NCBI RefSeq assembly: GCF_017654505.1
Contig: NC_054538.1
Coordinates: 48,461,489 to 48,525,488 of the forward strand
Reading direction: 5' to 3'
Source of the DNA: Polyodon spathula
Taxonomy: Eukaryota; Chordata; Actinopteri; Acipenseriformes; Polyodontidae
DNA length: 64,000 bases
Part shown: positions 1-10,436 of the stretch, piece after piece
Layout: each line of letters starts with the position of its first letter
How positions within the stretch are numbered: the stretch's first letter is position 1
Position numbers and translations under genes: made by a program
The notes under the pieces: generated by a model
The model's database searches: none
Seen by the model: the letters and a program-made list of their open reading frames with translations, nothing else
What the model was told of the DNA's origin: nothing

Positions 1-44
1 ATGGCTTCTCCTTTGCTACACACATTTCTAATGTCATTGTATAA
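1..44 (-). mobile_element. CR1 LINE fragment (endonuclease region)
   Basis: The first 44 bases match 50362-50405, inside the endonuclease region of the long CR1 copy, with one mismatch. The fragment therefore lies on the minus strand and is cut by the window edge. Similarity stops abruptly at about base 44. Confidence 0.75.
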
Positions 45-600
45 TGTTTTGTTTGGTGTAATGTTTTGTTTGGTGGTGTTATCTGTTGTGACAGGAAGTG
101 TTTTGTTGTTGCATTTCTGATATTGTTAGTACATGCAGTCCATGTTGCCTTTGTTGCAGTCTCTGCAAGTTCACTCTGTTTTACAGCCAGTTGAATGAGA
201 ATCACCTAGTTGCTGTCTCTATTAAACTGCTTTCTGTGAGTTTTCGGCGCATTCCTCCAAGACTCTGTGTCTCTAGGAGCTGGCGTTCCTGTTTGAACAC
301 ATGGACTCAGATGGTGCAACTGCGGTCTTGCAGGTGACCTGGTCTACAGATCAGCCCTGTTACCTTACTGCACAGCAGCATTGCTTTTTGAGCAGACGCC
401 CCCTTGAGGGCAGCAACAGCACTGTACACCACTGTACCAACACAGTGCTACGGTCACCAAACCAGTACAGACTGACCCGTACCGTTCCGGTAGTCTTGGT
501 TCCTACCTGTTACCTACCCAGGTTTTACAATCTCCAATCTAGTACTAAGCAGGCCTTGTTGACAGTCCGGTTGTTCAACTGTACGTTGCTTGCTATTTCA
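45..600. other. Unassigned stretch before DIRS-like copy A
   Basis: No coding signal is recognised here. It may include the 5' non-coding part or terminal repeat of the DIRS-like element that follows. I could not define an inverted terminal repeat, and its short open frames look like chance. Confidence 0.3.
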
Positions 601-854
601 TAAGGCCTGGGTTTTTATCCCTGTGCCAGCAGCTTCAGGCAGCTGCGCCTGAGGCCAGACCGCCTCCCGGCACAGAGGCAAGAGCCTCGGGCCAAGCAAC
701 AAGGTAAGCAGCGACAATAGGGGTTTGCTGCCCCAGATCCAGGGCCCCTTCTCGAGGAGCAATCAGGATGATTGGTGTCTGTGCACCATCCAAACATCCA
801 GGTGCTTACTACACTTCAGGCCGGTTACTCGCTTTCATGGTGTGATTACATCAG

Positions 855-1620
855 TTGCAGACCCACAGGATGGCGCTGTGGTGTCTCGGGGTAGCACCTC
901 TGCTGCAAAAATGGGCTATTCATATGGTACACCCCTTCTCCGCAGAGCTCACAGCTTTATTGAAAAGAGCCATCACAGCGCTGGAAGTGCCGTGGCCCAA
1001 GAAGTCCGAGCCGAAGTGCACCATTTTTGACAGGCCCTCCGCTCCCTCCAAAAGGACCTCGATGTCCCCTGTCCACCCAGACTTTGTGCATGAGGTCCAG
1101 TCCATTTACATACACCCCAGGACGGCCCTGGCCGTCCCCAGGGCTGCTGACCTGCTATATCAAGTCCACAACATAGAGGCAACTTTCCTCCTGTTGCAGC
1201 ATCCATCGCCTCCCTTGTACAGGGCCCACATCTGGCAGTCCTTTCCAAAGATGTGTCATGCACAAACAGAGTGCAAGGTCATGGAGGCGATTTGCTGAAT
1301 GCAGCAGAAGCTCTAGCTACCCGGCTGGGCAACTACTTGAGCATCCTGGTGGCATTCAAGTCGATGCTGGTACAGACCTTGTCGGTGAGTCACAGCCCCC
1401 ACCCAGTAGACACTAGAGGAGCTGCACCTTATCACTGACCATCTGCTACAGCTGTCCAAGTACAATGGCCTGTCTCTTGGTCGAAGCCTCGCAGCACTAA
1501 TAACTGCTGGACGGCAGCTTTGGCTCTCTCAGGCTCTCCTTTGGATGCCTCGGTCACACCAGGCCATATGTTTGTTCCAGTGGTGGGTGAACTTTTGCTG
1601 AGCTTTCAGAAGGCGTGCTA
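855..1620 (+). pseudogene. DIRS-like gag remnant (copy A)
   Basis: The open frame at 855-1298 carries the gag-like phrases LKRAITALEVPWP and VHPDFVHEVQS. Similar gag text continues in shifted frames, with SLAALITAGRQLWLSQA near 1480-1540, matching LAALIAARRQLWLSEAQ in copy B and a shorter match in copy C. The product would be the structural protein that packages the element's RNA. Several frame changes and stops lie between 1298 and 1620, so no intact gag remains. Agreement between three copies in the window makes the assignment firm even though the exact start is unknown. Confidence 0.7.
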
Positions 1621-1726
1621 GTCCACTCAAGAGCTTGTTTGCTTGCTGCCCAAAAAGGCTGCTGAAGCTAGAAAGCAAAAGGCGCCTTGGCGTCTTAGAG
1701 CTCAGCAGCACTAGACTCAACGGCCA

Positions 1727-2206
1727 GTGGTGTCTGAGAGCAATACATCTGCCAGGGGGGCGAAAATCATGCCTCAGACCACCTATCAAGGGGAGTCCTG
1801 TATGGCTCAGAGTGGAGGCTCCACACCGAGGTTTGGTACAGGTTCGGAAGAGCAGAGGTCGACCTCTGCCTCCCTGGAATCCGCTCATTGTCCCCTCTGG
1901 TTCTCCATTCTGGGGAACGGGGGTCGTCTGGGAGTTGACTCCCTTGCCCACGAGTGGCCGAGGACTCCCCTTTATGCCTTTCCACTGGTAGCATTGCTTC
2001 CGATGTACCTGAAAAAAATCAGGCAGGAACAAGCCAGGGTTCTTTCAGGTACCCTGTACTGTCCCAGGAGAATGTGGTTCTCCACCATGGTGCAGCTGTT
2101 GCACCACCAGCCTTGGCAATTGCCCATGCTCCATGACCTGCTCAACCAGGCGCAGGGGACGTTGTGGCATCCCACTCCATCGAGCCAGTCTGGGTCTGGC
2201 CCCTGA
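1727..2206 (+). pseudogene. DIRS-like pol remnant, RNase H side (copy A)
   Basis: A 159-codon open frame includes SAHCPLWFSILGN, GVDSLAHEWPRTPLYAFP and LLHHQPWQLPMLHDLLNQA. These are typical of the region between reverse transcriptase and recombinase in DIRS-like pol. The phrase SGQPWSLPKCCDL in copy B is the same position. No RT catalytic box is found upstream, so the RT core has been deleted. The frame stops at 2206 and the recombinase continues in another frame. Confidence 0.7.
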
Positions 2207-3140
2207 ATGGCTCCGGTTCAGCCAGCTAGACTTGTCAGAGAGAGTTATATCGACTCTCCAGAATGCGAGAGCTGCTTCAACGTGCTCTCAGTATGGATAC
2301 AAATGGGATGTGTTCCAAAGTTGGCATTTGGCACATCAGGTTGATGCCACGACTTGCCCCACGCCAGTCATTTTGCAGCTTTTGCAGGACCTCTTTGAGG
2401 GTAAGTCCCCCTCGACTGTGAAGGTTTACTTGGCAGACATCACAGCTTGCAATGTTAAAATTGACTCTGGCTGATTTTCTGGTTGGCCAGTTTCTGAAAG
2501 GCATGAGGAGGGTTCAGCCTCCTTTTGAAGGACAAAGTTCCTCAGTGGCAGTTAAATGTGGTGCTGCGTGCACTCATGAAACCACCCTTTGAACCTCTGC
2601 ATTCTACAGAGCTTAAATACCTGTCTCTGAAGGCAGTATTTTTACTTGCCCTCACCTCTGCTAGATGCAATCATTTTCAGAAACAAAAGCTTGTTTGTTC
2701 TTTACAGAGTCTTAAGGTCATGATCTGTATGAATCTGCCCAAATGCTTATTGACCTTCCATGTCAATCAGGCGGTGGAACTGGAGGCCTTTCATCCGCCA
2801 CCATTCCAGTCAGATGAGGAGAGTCGGCTCCATGTGCTTTGTCTGGTTAGGGCGTTAGCATATTATTTCGACAGGACAAAAGTTGGCGGCAATTTTGAGC
2901 AACTGTTTATATGCTTTGGAGCTAAGAACCAAGTTCAAGCCCTGTCAAAACAGAGGCTGTCAAGTTGGATTATGGAGACAGTCAAGATTGCTTACGAGCA
3001 AGCCAAATTGCTCCCCCCAGAGAAGGTCACAGGTCATTTCACAAGGGGTCTTGCTACCTCTTGGGCGTTTCATGGTACATCGGTCTCTGACATTAGTGAT
3101 GCAGGTTTGTGGCAAAGTGCCCTGCCCCTGTGCTATTTCC
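2207..3140 (+). pseudogene. DIRS-like tyrosine recombinase (copy A), broken
   Basis: The N-terminal core-binding part lies at 2207-2474 (LSERVISTLQNARAASTCS, then LQLLQDLFEGKSPSTVKVY). The catalytic part is the 230-codon frame at 2525-3217, real to about 3140. Visible motifs are LTSARCNHF (box I arginine region), LVRALAYYFDRTK, LSKQRLSSWI, and GHFTRGLATSWAF, which holds the HxxR pair. The stretch after HxxR reads WQSALPLCYFLFY, where the histidine/tryptophan box expected before the nucleophile tyrosine is not recognisable. A frameshift separates the two halves. Such enzymes insert the circular DNA copy of the element; this one would not work. Confidence 0.8.
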
Positions 3141-3179
3141 TGTTTTATGTTGTATGTAGTGTGTTAATGTTGGTATGTA

Positions 3180-3720
3180 TAGTCATTGGTACACAGGATA
3201 TAAATGGGTCTGTGTAACATGAGTGATTTAAAATATGTTTGCATTTAAGCATGAGGATTGCACATCACTCCACGTGCAGATTAAAAAGTATATAGTGTGT
3301 GGATATGGGAGTGCACTAATTTTAATTCACGTGCAGTTAAACCGAGATTACAGTTGAATGATTGATTAGCAATTGAGTCTCGGTACAGCTGCATAAAAGC
3401 ATACATGTTTCACTGAATCAGGGGTGTATGTTCAGTGAGTGGAGAACGGGTGTGGAGAAGGAGAAAGTAGTAAATTAAATTCAAGCATATAATTGCTATT
3501 TCTTGCTGGAAGGACCAACACGATACTCCTATGTTTGTTCGGACTCGCAGTGTTTGTTTGTCTGTTTGTTAATCCGTTTTTATTTGTCTATTTATTTGTT
3601 CTGGCCTCAAGTGCCGTGTCCTGTTTTTTGTTTAAATCTTATTTGTTGCACTCAAACGCACTGAGCGCCACAACATCTCAGTTTCCATCTCGGTACTGAT
3701 TTTCTCTGTGTACTCCTTTC
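3180..3720 (+). other. LTR-like segment (possible solo LTR)
   Basis: Non-coding stretch with promoter-like layout: two copies of cacgtgcag (3271 and 3330), a TATA-like gcataaaagc near 3390, then a T-rich TTTG-repeat region. No paired LTR, target duplication or internal element is seen in the window, so this is only a suspicion. Confidence 0.3.
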
Positions 3721-5058
3721 TGGCCTGATGTCACCCTACAGCCAGCCTGTTCACACGGTTGCACAAGCTTTTACAGGCTTAATGTCCTAGTGCCAAGGAA
3801 AGTGCTCAACACAGACTGAAGTGTTCTTGGTTGTCCTTACAAGCACTACTACAGAGAGAAAGACAGACACATAATGGGAGAGGCGTCATCACAGGCGCAG
3901 ACAAGTATGCTTTGGGAAGACACACGGCTAGCATGCTGGTAAGGCACGGGTAGATCAGGGCATACATGAACAGACATTTAGCCCATACATACAAGGATAC
4001 GTACAAGATTATGAAGCAATATATTTCCAACAGTGAAGCTGATGAACAAGACCAATAATGGCAACGAGTGCAAGGGATAATGAGAATGCATGGTAAGTGT
4101 ATGGGAAGAGACAGTTTTGAGGCAGGCATTGCAGATCCAGGGCTGGGGTGCTGGAGCCTTTTTTTTGGTTGTGCATTGTCAATGTTTTTTTGTTGCAGAT
4201 GTGGCTTTTGAGCATTTTAGTGTAAAGTGGAGCGGTGAAAAAAGCAGTCAAGTTAGAAGCAACAATTGTGTGAATTTTGGACCCCAGCACCTTTTCAATT
4301 GTGCTTATTTGCCTGATACTTGGCAAGGTTGCCCCAATTGCTGCTCCTAACTTCGGCTTTTGTGTTTGATATCACCACTTTAAACAGCTGTTGCGTTTTT
4401 TCTAACATTTTTTTTTAACATTGACATTTTTTTTGTTATAGATATCACTTTTTTTTTTTTACTTCATCAAATAATGATTAAACCAGGGGAAAGATATTAG
4501 CGAATATGTATGGTAAATAAACAGACAGACAAGATGAGAGTAATAAGTAGAGTAATATAAGATAATATAATATAAGATAATAAGAAAAGATTTGAAAGTA
4601 AAAATGGTAGAAGGGACTTTTGGACAGTATTGAAAGTGTAAACATATTCTTTTAGTTGCAAATGTACATCCATGAGCGGTGAAAACAATATGTCTGTTTT
4701 GGTAGGTATTGATATGTTAATATTTACATAAGTACAAAACAACAATGTTATGAATGATTAAAAATGTACTTATGCATGTCAGTGCGAAAGGGTAGTAAGT
4801 ATACTAATCACATTTTAATTTTATTCTCCTTGTTATAGAGGTGTTATGAACTTAGGCCAATGTAAGGCATTTGTAAAGCATTATATCTGTTCATAAAAGG
4901 CCATATCCATGACCTTTGCATTTCTTGGCCATGGTTTGATTTCAATGAGTGCATAATTTGCATGCACTCATTTTCTAGTAGCACCCACAGCAAGAACAGA
5001 CGCACAGTGTCATGAAGTAACACCCTGTCCTTGGTGTATGATAATGAAAGCTAATTGG
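3721..5058. other. Unassigned AT-rich DNA
   Basis: Open frames on both strands are short and of low complexity, and none resembles a known protein. T-rich runs occur near 4140-4460. Nothing else recognised. Confidence 0.5.
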
Positions 5059-5530
5059 TCATTCCTGTTGTCCACAGTAATGTTGCTCTTCTGCACAGCA
5101 GTAAACTTGGCATTGTGTTGCTTTGTAACAGTCTTGTCTGGTTTGGACTGCAATCATTCTTCCTGCTGACTGAATAAGTTCATGTTTCATGTTTGGAGAA
5201 GTTTTGCATTGCCTACATTTGCTACCAAGAATCATTGCCCATTTCTTATTTCTATAAATGAGTTCTTCCAAACACATGGAATCTGTACCAGTAGGTACAT
5301 GTAGAGGGTAAACATGCAGCAGCTGTCTGTTTGATGAGCAGGAGTTACATCTAGTACAGAGAAAGTCATGACTTATTGTGACTGAAACCATGCGAGATAC
5401 TTCAGGACAAATTTCACACAATTTGGTGAGAAACTGCAACATCTTGCTGCTCACCTCTATTGAAGGGTTCTCCTAAGAAGTGACAAATATCCACAGTAGT
5501 TGGAGATTTGACAGAACAGATGATTTATTT
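5059..5530 (-). pseudogene. Ubiquitin-specific-protease-like fragment
   Basis: The minus-strand frame 5454-5059 reads LQFLTKLCEICPEVSRM, then CTRCNSC, a KCRQCKT pair and a hydrophobic strand (RMIAVQTR). Directly upstream in another frame is FNRGEQQD (about 5441-5465). Joined by one frameshift this recalls the glutamine-glutamine-aspartate box followed by Phe-Leu that marks the start of the USP palm, followed by the zinc-binding finger cysteines. The catalytic cysteine and histidine boxes are not visible. USP enzymes remove ubiquitin from proteins. It could be a processed host pseudogene or cargo of a mobile element. The track-like start at 5454 uses GTG; the first ATG is at 5442. Confidence 0.4.
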
Positions 5531-7555
5531 GCACTGTACAGGACCTTATTTTCTCCCATTGGTGCTTGTGCCCCATATCACTTACTGAATCCCCGCCTGT
5601 GCACCTATTATCAGTGATTTAAAGCCTGGTTTTCAAACAAACTGATTATCACTTACTAATGCTGTATTGGTATAAGAAAAGTATGTTTTTGAAAAAGTAA
5701 TTTCAGCTTTCAATCACTGAAAATATGTTGACCATAATGTAAACAACACCAAGCTACAGACAGGGAGTCCTAAGCTTTAAATGTGTTACTGTTTATAATG
5801 TGTTTATAATATATTGTGCTATTATGTTTTAAGCAACATACTATAATAGTGTTCATTATGGTAATTGTTTATTTGTTTTAAAATGTTTAGTAAAACATGA
5901 CCTGTTGTTTGACCTCATTAGTACAACCAGCCCCCTTTTTGCTAATGACATCTTCAGTCAGGGTTGTAACCAAGTATAAATCTCCACATTTTTGTAAAAT
6001 GACTTTACACTTCAAGATGCAACACGTTTCAGTAAATTCAAACGATAACTTCACATCTGTAAAACACCATTAAAGGGGTTGGCATTGCAAGGGAGATGAA
6101 AGGAGGTTTCACTGTTCCAATCAAGTGACCTGTTTTCTAAGCATTATTTGTGAATACTTATTCACCATTGCTACACCCTGTTAGAAAATTGACTTCCCAG
6201 CATTTTTTTAATTGTCACAAAAATCACAATTTATAAGGTTAAATACGCTACTATACTCCTCCTATGCGCTGACATAATAGGGTCACACAACTTTGATACA
6301 GCACGTCGATTGGCTCAGTGGATGTGTCGGATTTTGCTAAATTAGACGCCTGGCGTATAGCGAGTTATGGAAAGAAACGATTATTTGAGTTATTTAACGT
6401 GGTGTAACAGTGTTTTGAAGACAAAGGACACTGAACATCAGAAAGTAGGCACTGTGAAATGAATGACCCTGCTTTTAGCTCAGTTTTGGTCCAAATGGCA
6501 TATTTCGTTTTGCATCTAAACTCTATATTTGTGCCATATAAAAATGTGAGAAACGTCATCCGTGTGTGTCCACCGGTCTGTGGTTATTGTTCTTATACAG
6601 TTCTACAGTTATGCAGCATGCAGCGCAGTGAACAATGTTTATATTTTCTGTACTCTTAAGGATAGTTCATACACTGGTCCGTCAGCCCTGTTGACTCAGT
6701 CATATGTGTTCGTGGGTTGCTTTGAGCTCCCTATGAGAGATTCGGATACAAATAAGCCCTGTATGAAGCTAATTTTGATACAAATCATATGCAGAGTTTG
6801 GAATGTACGCATGTTTTCCGTACCAAACAATAATAATGAGAAACCATCTTCAAATTCAATTAGATAACTTCCCTGAGCACTTTGTCGGCTTTTTTTGCAA
6901 GCTGGGTTTTTCTTGGGTCAAGGTGTGCGATTTAATAAAGACAATTAAATGGTATTCCTTTCTGAATTAACGTTACATCATTTCATCTGCAGTCGGCAAC
7001 ACGATGGAGGGAAAAACAGCTACTGTCTTTTATTGACATGTCTTTTTTAATATCATTTTGTCTGGAGCAGAGCGGAGGGTATTATAAGTGGTTAGCGGAA
7101 TTGTCACTGCTTTGGTCCGCTCAAATTCTCTGAACACAACACAGACGCTCGCCATTAAAATAGGATTTGCACATCACAGGAGTGTAGAAGTGAATAAATG
7201 CTGTGTCACTTATATGAGAAGTGGGTAAACGATATATTTCCCAAATTCAAAGTGGGTAAACGCCATTTACCTGTGTATACCCTCAACTACACCACTGAGT
7301 AAAACTCCAAAGAAAAGTTTAAAGCATCTGGTATTGCCAGGCAGTCTACTATCCAAGTACCAACCAGGCCTGAAAATTATTATTGTATTTCTTTATAATA
7401 GACACCCTTTCTACATTTAGTTATTTTAAAATATTTATTCCTCTATGCATTTTTTAAATCATTTATTTATTTCTACCTAAAAAAATATTCCTTTATACCA
7501 ATTAAAGTGGTATAATTTCTTATCATTAAGTGTTTTTTTTCAAGGAACTTAGATC
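5531..7555. other. Unassigned AT-rich DNA
   Basis: No gene recognised. The phrase agtgggtaaacg occurs twice about 40 bases apart near 7218-7262, probably part of an old interspersed repeat. From about 7380 the sequence is very AT-rich with homopolymer runs. Confidence 0.5.
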
Positions 7556-7790
7556 AGTGACTTACATTTTTTTTTTGTGTACACCCTTATCCAGGCCAAC
7601 TTAGAACTGTAACACTTTTTTTTTTTTTTTAATTTATACATTATCAAGTTCAAACAACATTACTACATTTAAAATGTTTAGTTTTTTTGTTCTCTAGTTA
7701 TTCTTGTTTTAAATCATATATAAATAGTTATACATATAAATGGATTATACTAAAAATGTGTAAACTTAACAACAGTTGAAGTGGTTATTT
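7556..7790 (+). repeat. SINE-like repeat, related to 8222-8425
   Basis: The phrase acacccttatccaggc near 7585 resembles the conserved 3' region shared by many fish SINEs and LINEs. From about 7645, caagttcaaacaac and the following 100 bases match 8328-8425, including gttttaaatcat and aaatagtt. It is degenerate and its ends are unclear. Confidence 0.35.
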
Positions 7791-8221
7791 TAAAATGCCG
7801 TTGTGCATTTCTTAGGATTCATTTGCAATTGTAACACTACAATATAACATATTTAAGAGTTACTCATTTATATCATCTAGGTATAACAATTTTTTTTTCT
7901 ATTTTTTGCTATTAATTTATTTATACATTTATAATATAAACATTAATTTCTACATTTAAAATGTTTTTTTTAAATAGATTTGTTCCTCTATGCATTTTTA
8001 AAATAATATATTTATTTCTACTTAAGGAATTATTCCTTTATTTTTAATTAAACAAGGAACTACAATTTATAAGAGATCAGAGATTTAGACAAGGAAGCTA
8101 CATGCCACTCTTGTGTACAATTTCATTCTGTGGTATCTGCCAAACAGGAAACTAGATATTTTCAAACAGGAAATGGAGGCATTTCTAGAATTGAGCAGAA
8201 CCTTCAGGTTTTCAGTGAAAG

Positions 8222-8425
8222 CTGGTCAGGTATGGATGTAAACTTAAAAAATGAATGCACTTCAACAACAGTGAAGTGGTGCAGCGGGCTAAGGCCGTGT
8301 GCTCTCAAGGATGTCATGTTGCAAGTTCAAACAACGGTAACTTCTTAAAATTATTTAGTTTTTGGTGCGATATCTGCTGTTTTAAATCATAAATAAATAG
8401 TTTAATATAAATGGTGTGGATATCA
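8222..8425 (+). repeat. tRNA-derived SINE-like repeat
   Basis: An A-box-like tggtgcagcgg (8278-8288) and a B-box-like aagttcaaaca (about 8323) lie at tRNA-like spacing. The tail is shared with 7645-7750. The B box is imperfect, so transcription is doubtful. A real tRNA gene is excluded because the cloverleaf cannot be closed. Confidence 0.4.
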
Positions 8426-8429
8426 AACT

Positions 8430-8790
8430 GCTTGTGTTCCCTGGTTTATTTTGACGTTGTAGAGTCACATGATTGGTAGATGTCCAGTTATTTAGCTTTT
8501 CTTTTTGGATTGTGTCGCTAATGATTTAGTTAATCCTCGGCACCTGATCGTAATTATAAATTAGAGACAGGTGCAGGGTATTTAAAAGAGGCAGCCATAT
8601 GATATATATGATGATAGCCCGATATATATGTCCAGTATATTGAAGAGAGTGTTGAGAGATATATGTTTGTCAGGTAAACGGCTTAGCCGTCCTATATATT
8701 AGTGAGGAACCAGTCTGATGTTTAGTCAGAGCTCCAAGAGGGAGCTAGGCATTTGTTTTGTTTTCATTTCTGTGTTTATTAAAAAAGTGA
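8430..8790 (+). other. Possible LTR-like or promoter-like segment
   Basis: A TATA-like gtatttaaaagagg lies near 8578. Downstream, gctccaagagggagct (about 8730) forms a small hairpin and is followed by a T-rich segment. No coding partner or second copy was found. Low confidence. Confidence 0.2.
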
Positions 8791-9867
8791 TTACAAATCA
8801 ATTATCAGTTAATGTCCTTCATTGGCTGAATACAAAAAAACAGTATTTTAAGCAGTTGATAAACAAAGGAGTTTTTTCAGTTTAAAATTTTATTTCGATT
8901 TTACAAAAACGGGGTGGATGTCAAAAACAGCTTAGAGTTGATAAACACCAACTTCCAGCTCTAAACTAGACAGTGAGTGCAGAACAAATTAATATACCTT
9001 CCTATCATACATTCAGTCTTTTAAAAATACACAATACAGTATCTTCATGTTTTGAATTTCAGTAATACGCCCTGCTGGAGTCGTTGTGGGATATGTGTGT
9101 TTTTATTTATTGTATTTAAAATATTTAAATACGTATACACTAAAGTCCCTCTGTTAAATACTTAACTGAAAGTGTAAATGAATAATTGATGTCATGTTGT
9201 CCTAAAGGATGCTCTGCTCGGTCGGTTCAAATGTGTTGCACTCTAGTCTGATATTGTCTAATCCCAATTTAACCTCATATAGAGAGGTAATTGATTGAAA
9301 CGTGCTATAGTTATTTCTGCAGGGAGATTTGTTGGATCAGTCATATCTCTACCCATCTCCCTCTCATTGACACAATTAACCCTATGCTGCCTACAAGGAA
9401 TGACTATAAATTGTGCATGTATCCAACAACTTTCTATTTTAACGCTTGTAGTTTAATAACCATAAATCACACATTAAAACCCAATATATCAACAGAAAAG
9501 TATTGAATAGACCTTTCCAGTGATTTCCACTGTTTTGTTGTAGGGTGTTTTATAGATTTGTATCAAAAACACCTCCAAAAAATACTGAAATGACATTAAT
9601 AATATTTCACAAATGTGCAAATTTTCATATTTTTCCAAACGATTTAGAGAAAGTATATGGGAGATGTGCAATTTTATGAGGATTTCAAATATTTAATTAG
9701 AATTGAAATTGCTTGTACAGTTGCAGAGCTACATATGGTTTTGTAATTAAAATAATGTGCATAGAAGAGCCAGAATGGCAGATGTAGAACTGAAAGTGAA
9801 ATTGAAGAAACCTAGAAATATAATCCCGTTTGTGATTAAAGTTAATTACACCGTGTAACAATTATTT
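8791..9867. other. Unassigned AT-rich DNA
   Basis: No gene or repeat recognised. The open frames near 9291-9671 are AT-driven and without recognisable protein character. Confidence 0.5.
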
Positions 9868-10305
9868 CGTTCACAGTCAGAAAAAAACAACATATGAATC
9901 CAAATTAACATGTATTTATACTAAAGTAATACAAAAATGACTACAAAAGGTTTAGAAGTGAGTAGTTTTTCGAGATTTACGATTATATAGTATTTACAGT
10001 ATAATTGTAAATCTCAAAACTACTCACTTCTAAATCTTTTGTAGTCATTTTTGTATTACTTTAGTATAAATACATGTTAATTTGGATTAATGTTTTTTTC
10101 TGACTTTGTGAACGAGAAGGCACACATTTGCCCGTTTTCCCATTGGAAATAGTGATATTTTGAAATATCACTGTTCTGGTCACAAAAGCAAAGTTTGTGG
10201 GAATAATAGCCATTTTCTATACTTTTGAAGCTTAAGCATCTAGGAAATAATACTTACTACCCAGGAACAAAAATTGTGTTACATAGTGTTATTTGTGTAG
10301 AGGTC
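9868..10305. mobile_element. Fold-back (long inverted repeat) element
   Basis: Bases 9868-9980 are the near-perfect reverse complement of 10007-10114, with a 26-nt AT-rich spacer (9981-10006). The arms differ by only a few substitutions and small indels. The right arm continues with unique sequence to about 10305 (gtgatattttgaaatatcac palindrome near 10150, then ccaggaacaaaaattgtgtt). That right half recurs in reverse at 19797-20100. The structure is typical of a fold-back or palindromic non-autonomous DNA transposon. It has no coding capacity. Confidence 0.7.
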
Positions 10306-10400
10306 TCAATATGTATGCCAACCAAAGATGTTGAGTATGTTTGTTTATTATTATTATTTTTATTTTTTTTTTTAAAGAAAAAACTTGTGAAATACTGTAT

Positions 10401-10403
<3 letters not shown>

Positions 10404-10434
<31 letters not shown>
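10404..10434 (+). repeat. Poly(A) run
   Basis: 31 uninterrupted A bases, preceded by a T-rich/A-rich stretch from 10340. It could be the tail of a retroposed sequence, but no LINE or SINE body is visible upstream. Confidence 0.9.

Positions 10435-10436
<2 letters not shown>

Larger units (their letters stand above)
600..3140 (+). mobile_element. DIRS-like tyrosine-recombinase retrotransposon, copy A, internally deleted
   Basis: The order gag-like region, RNase H-side remnant, tyrosine recombinase on one strand is that of DIRS-type retrotransposons, which use a tyrosine recombinase instead of an integrase. The start is set by the phrase gggtttttatccctgtg near 606, which recurs before copy B at about 14229. 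The RT core expected between gag and RNase H is missing: coding similarity jumps from gag (to about 1620) to the RNase H side (from about 1727). The element carries many stops and frameshifts and is non-functional. Confidence 0.8.

Noticed and set aside
8222..8350. A functional tRNA gene
   Set aside because: A- and B-box-like text is present, but the stems do not pair into a cloverleaf and the tail is that of a SINE.
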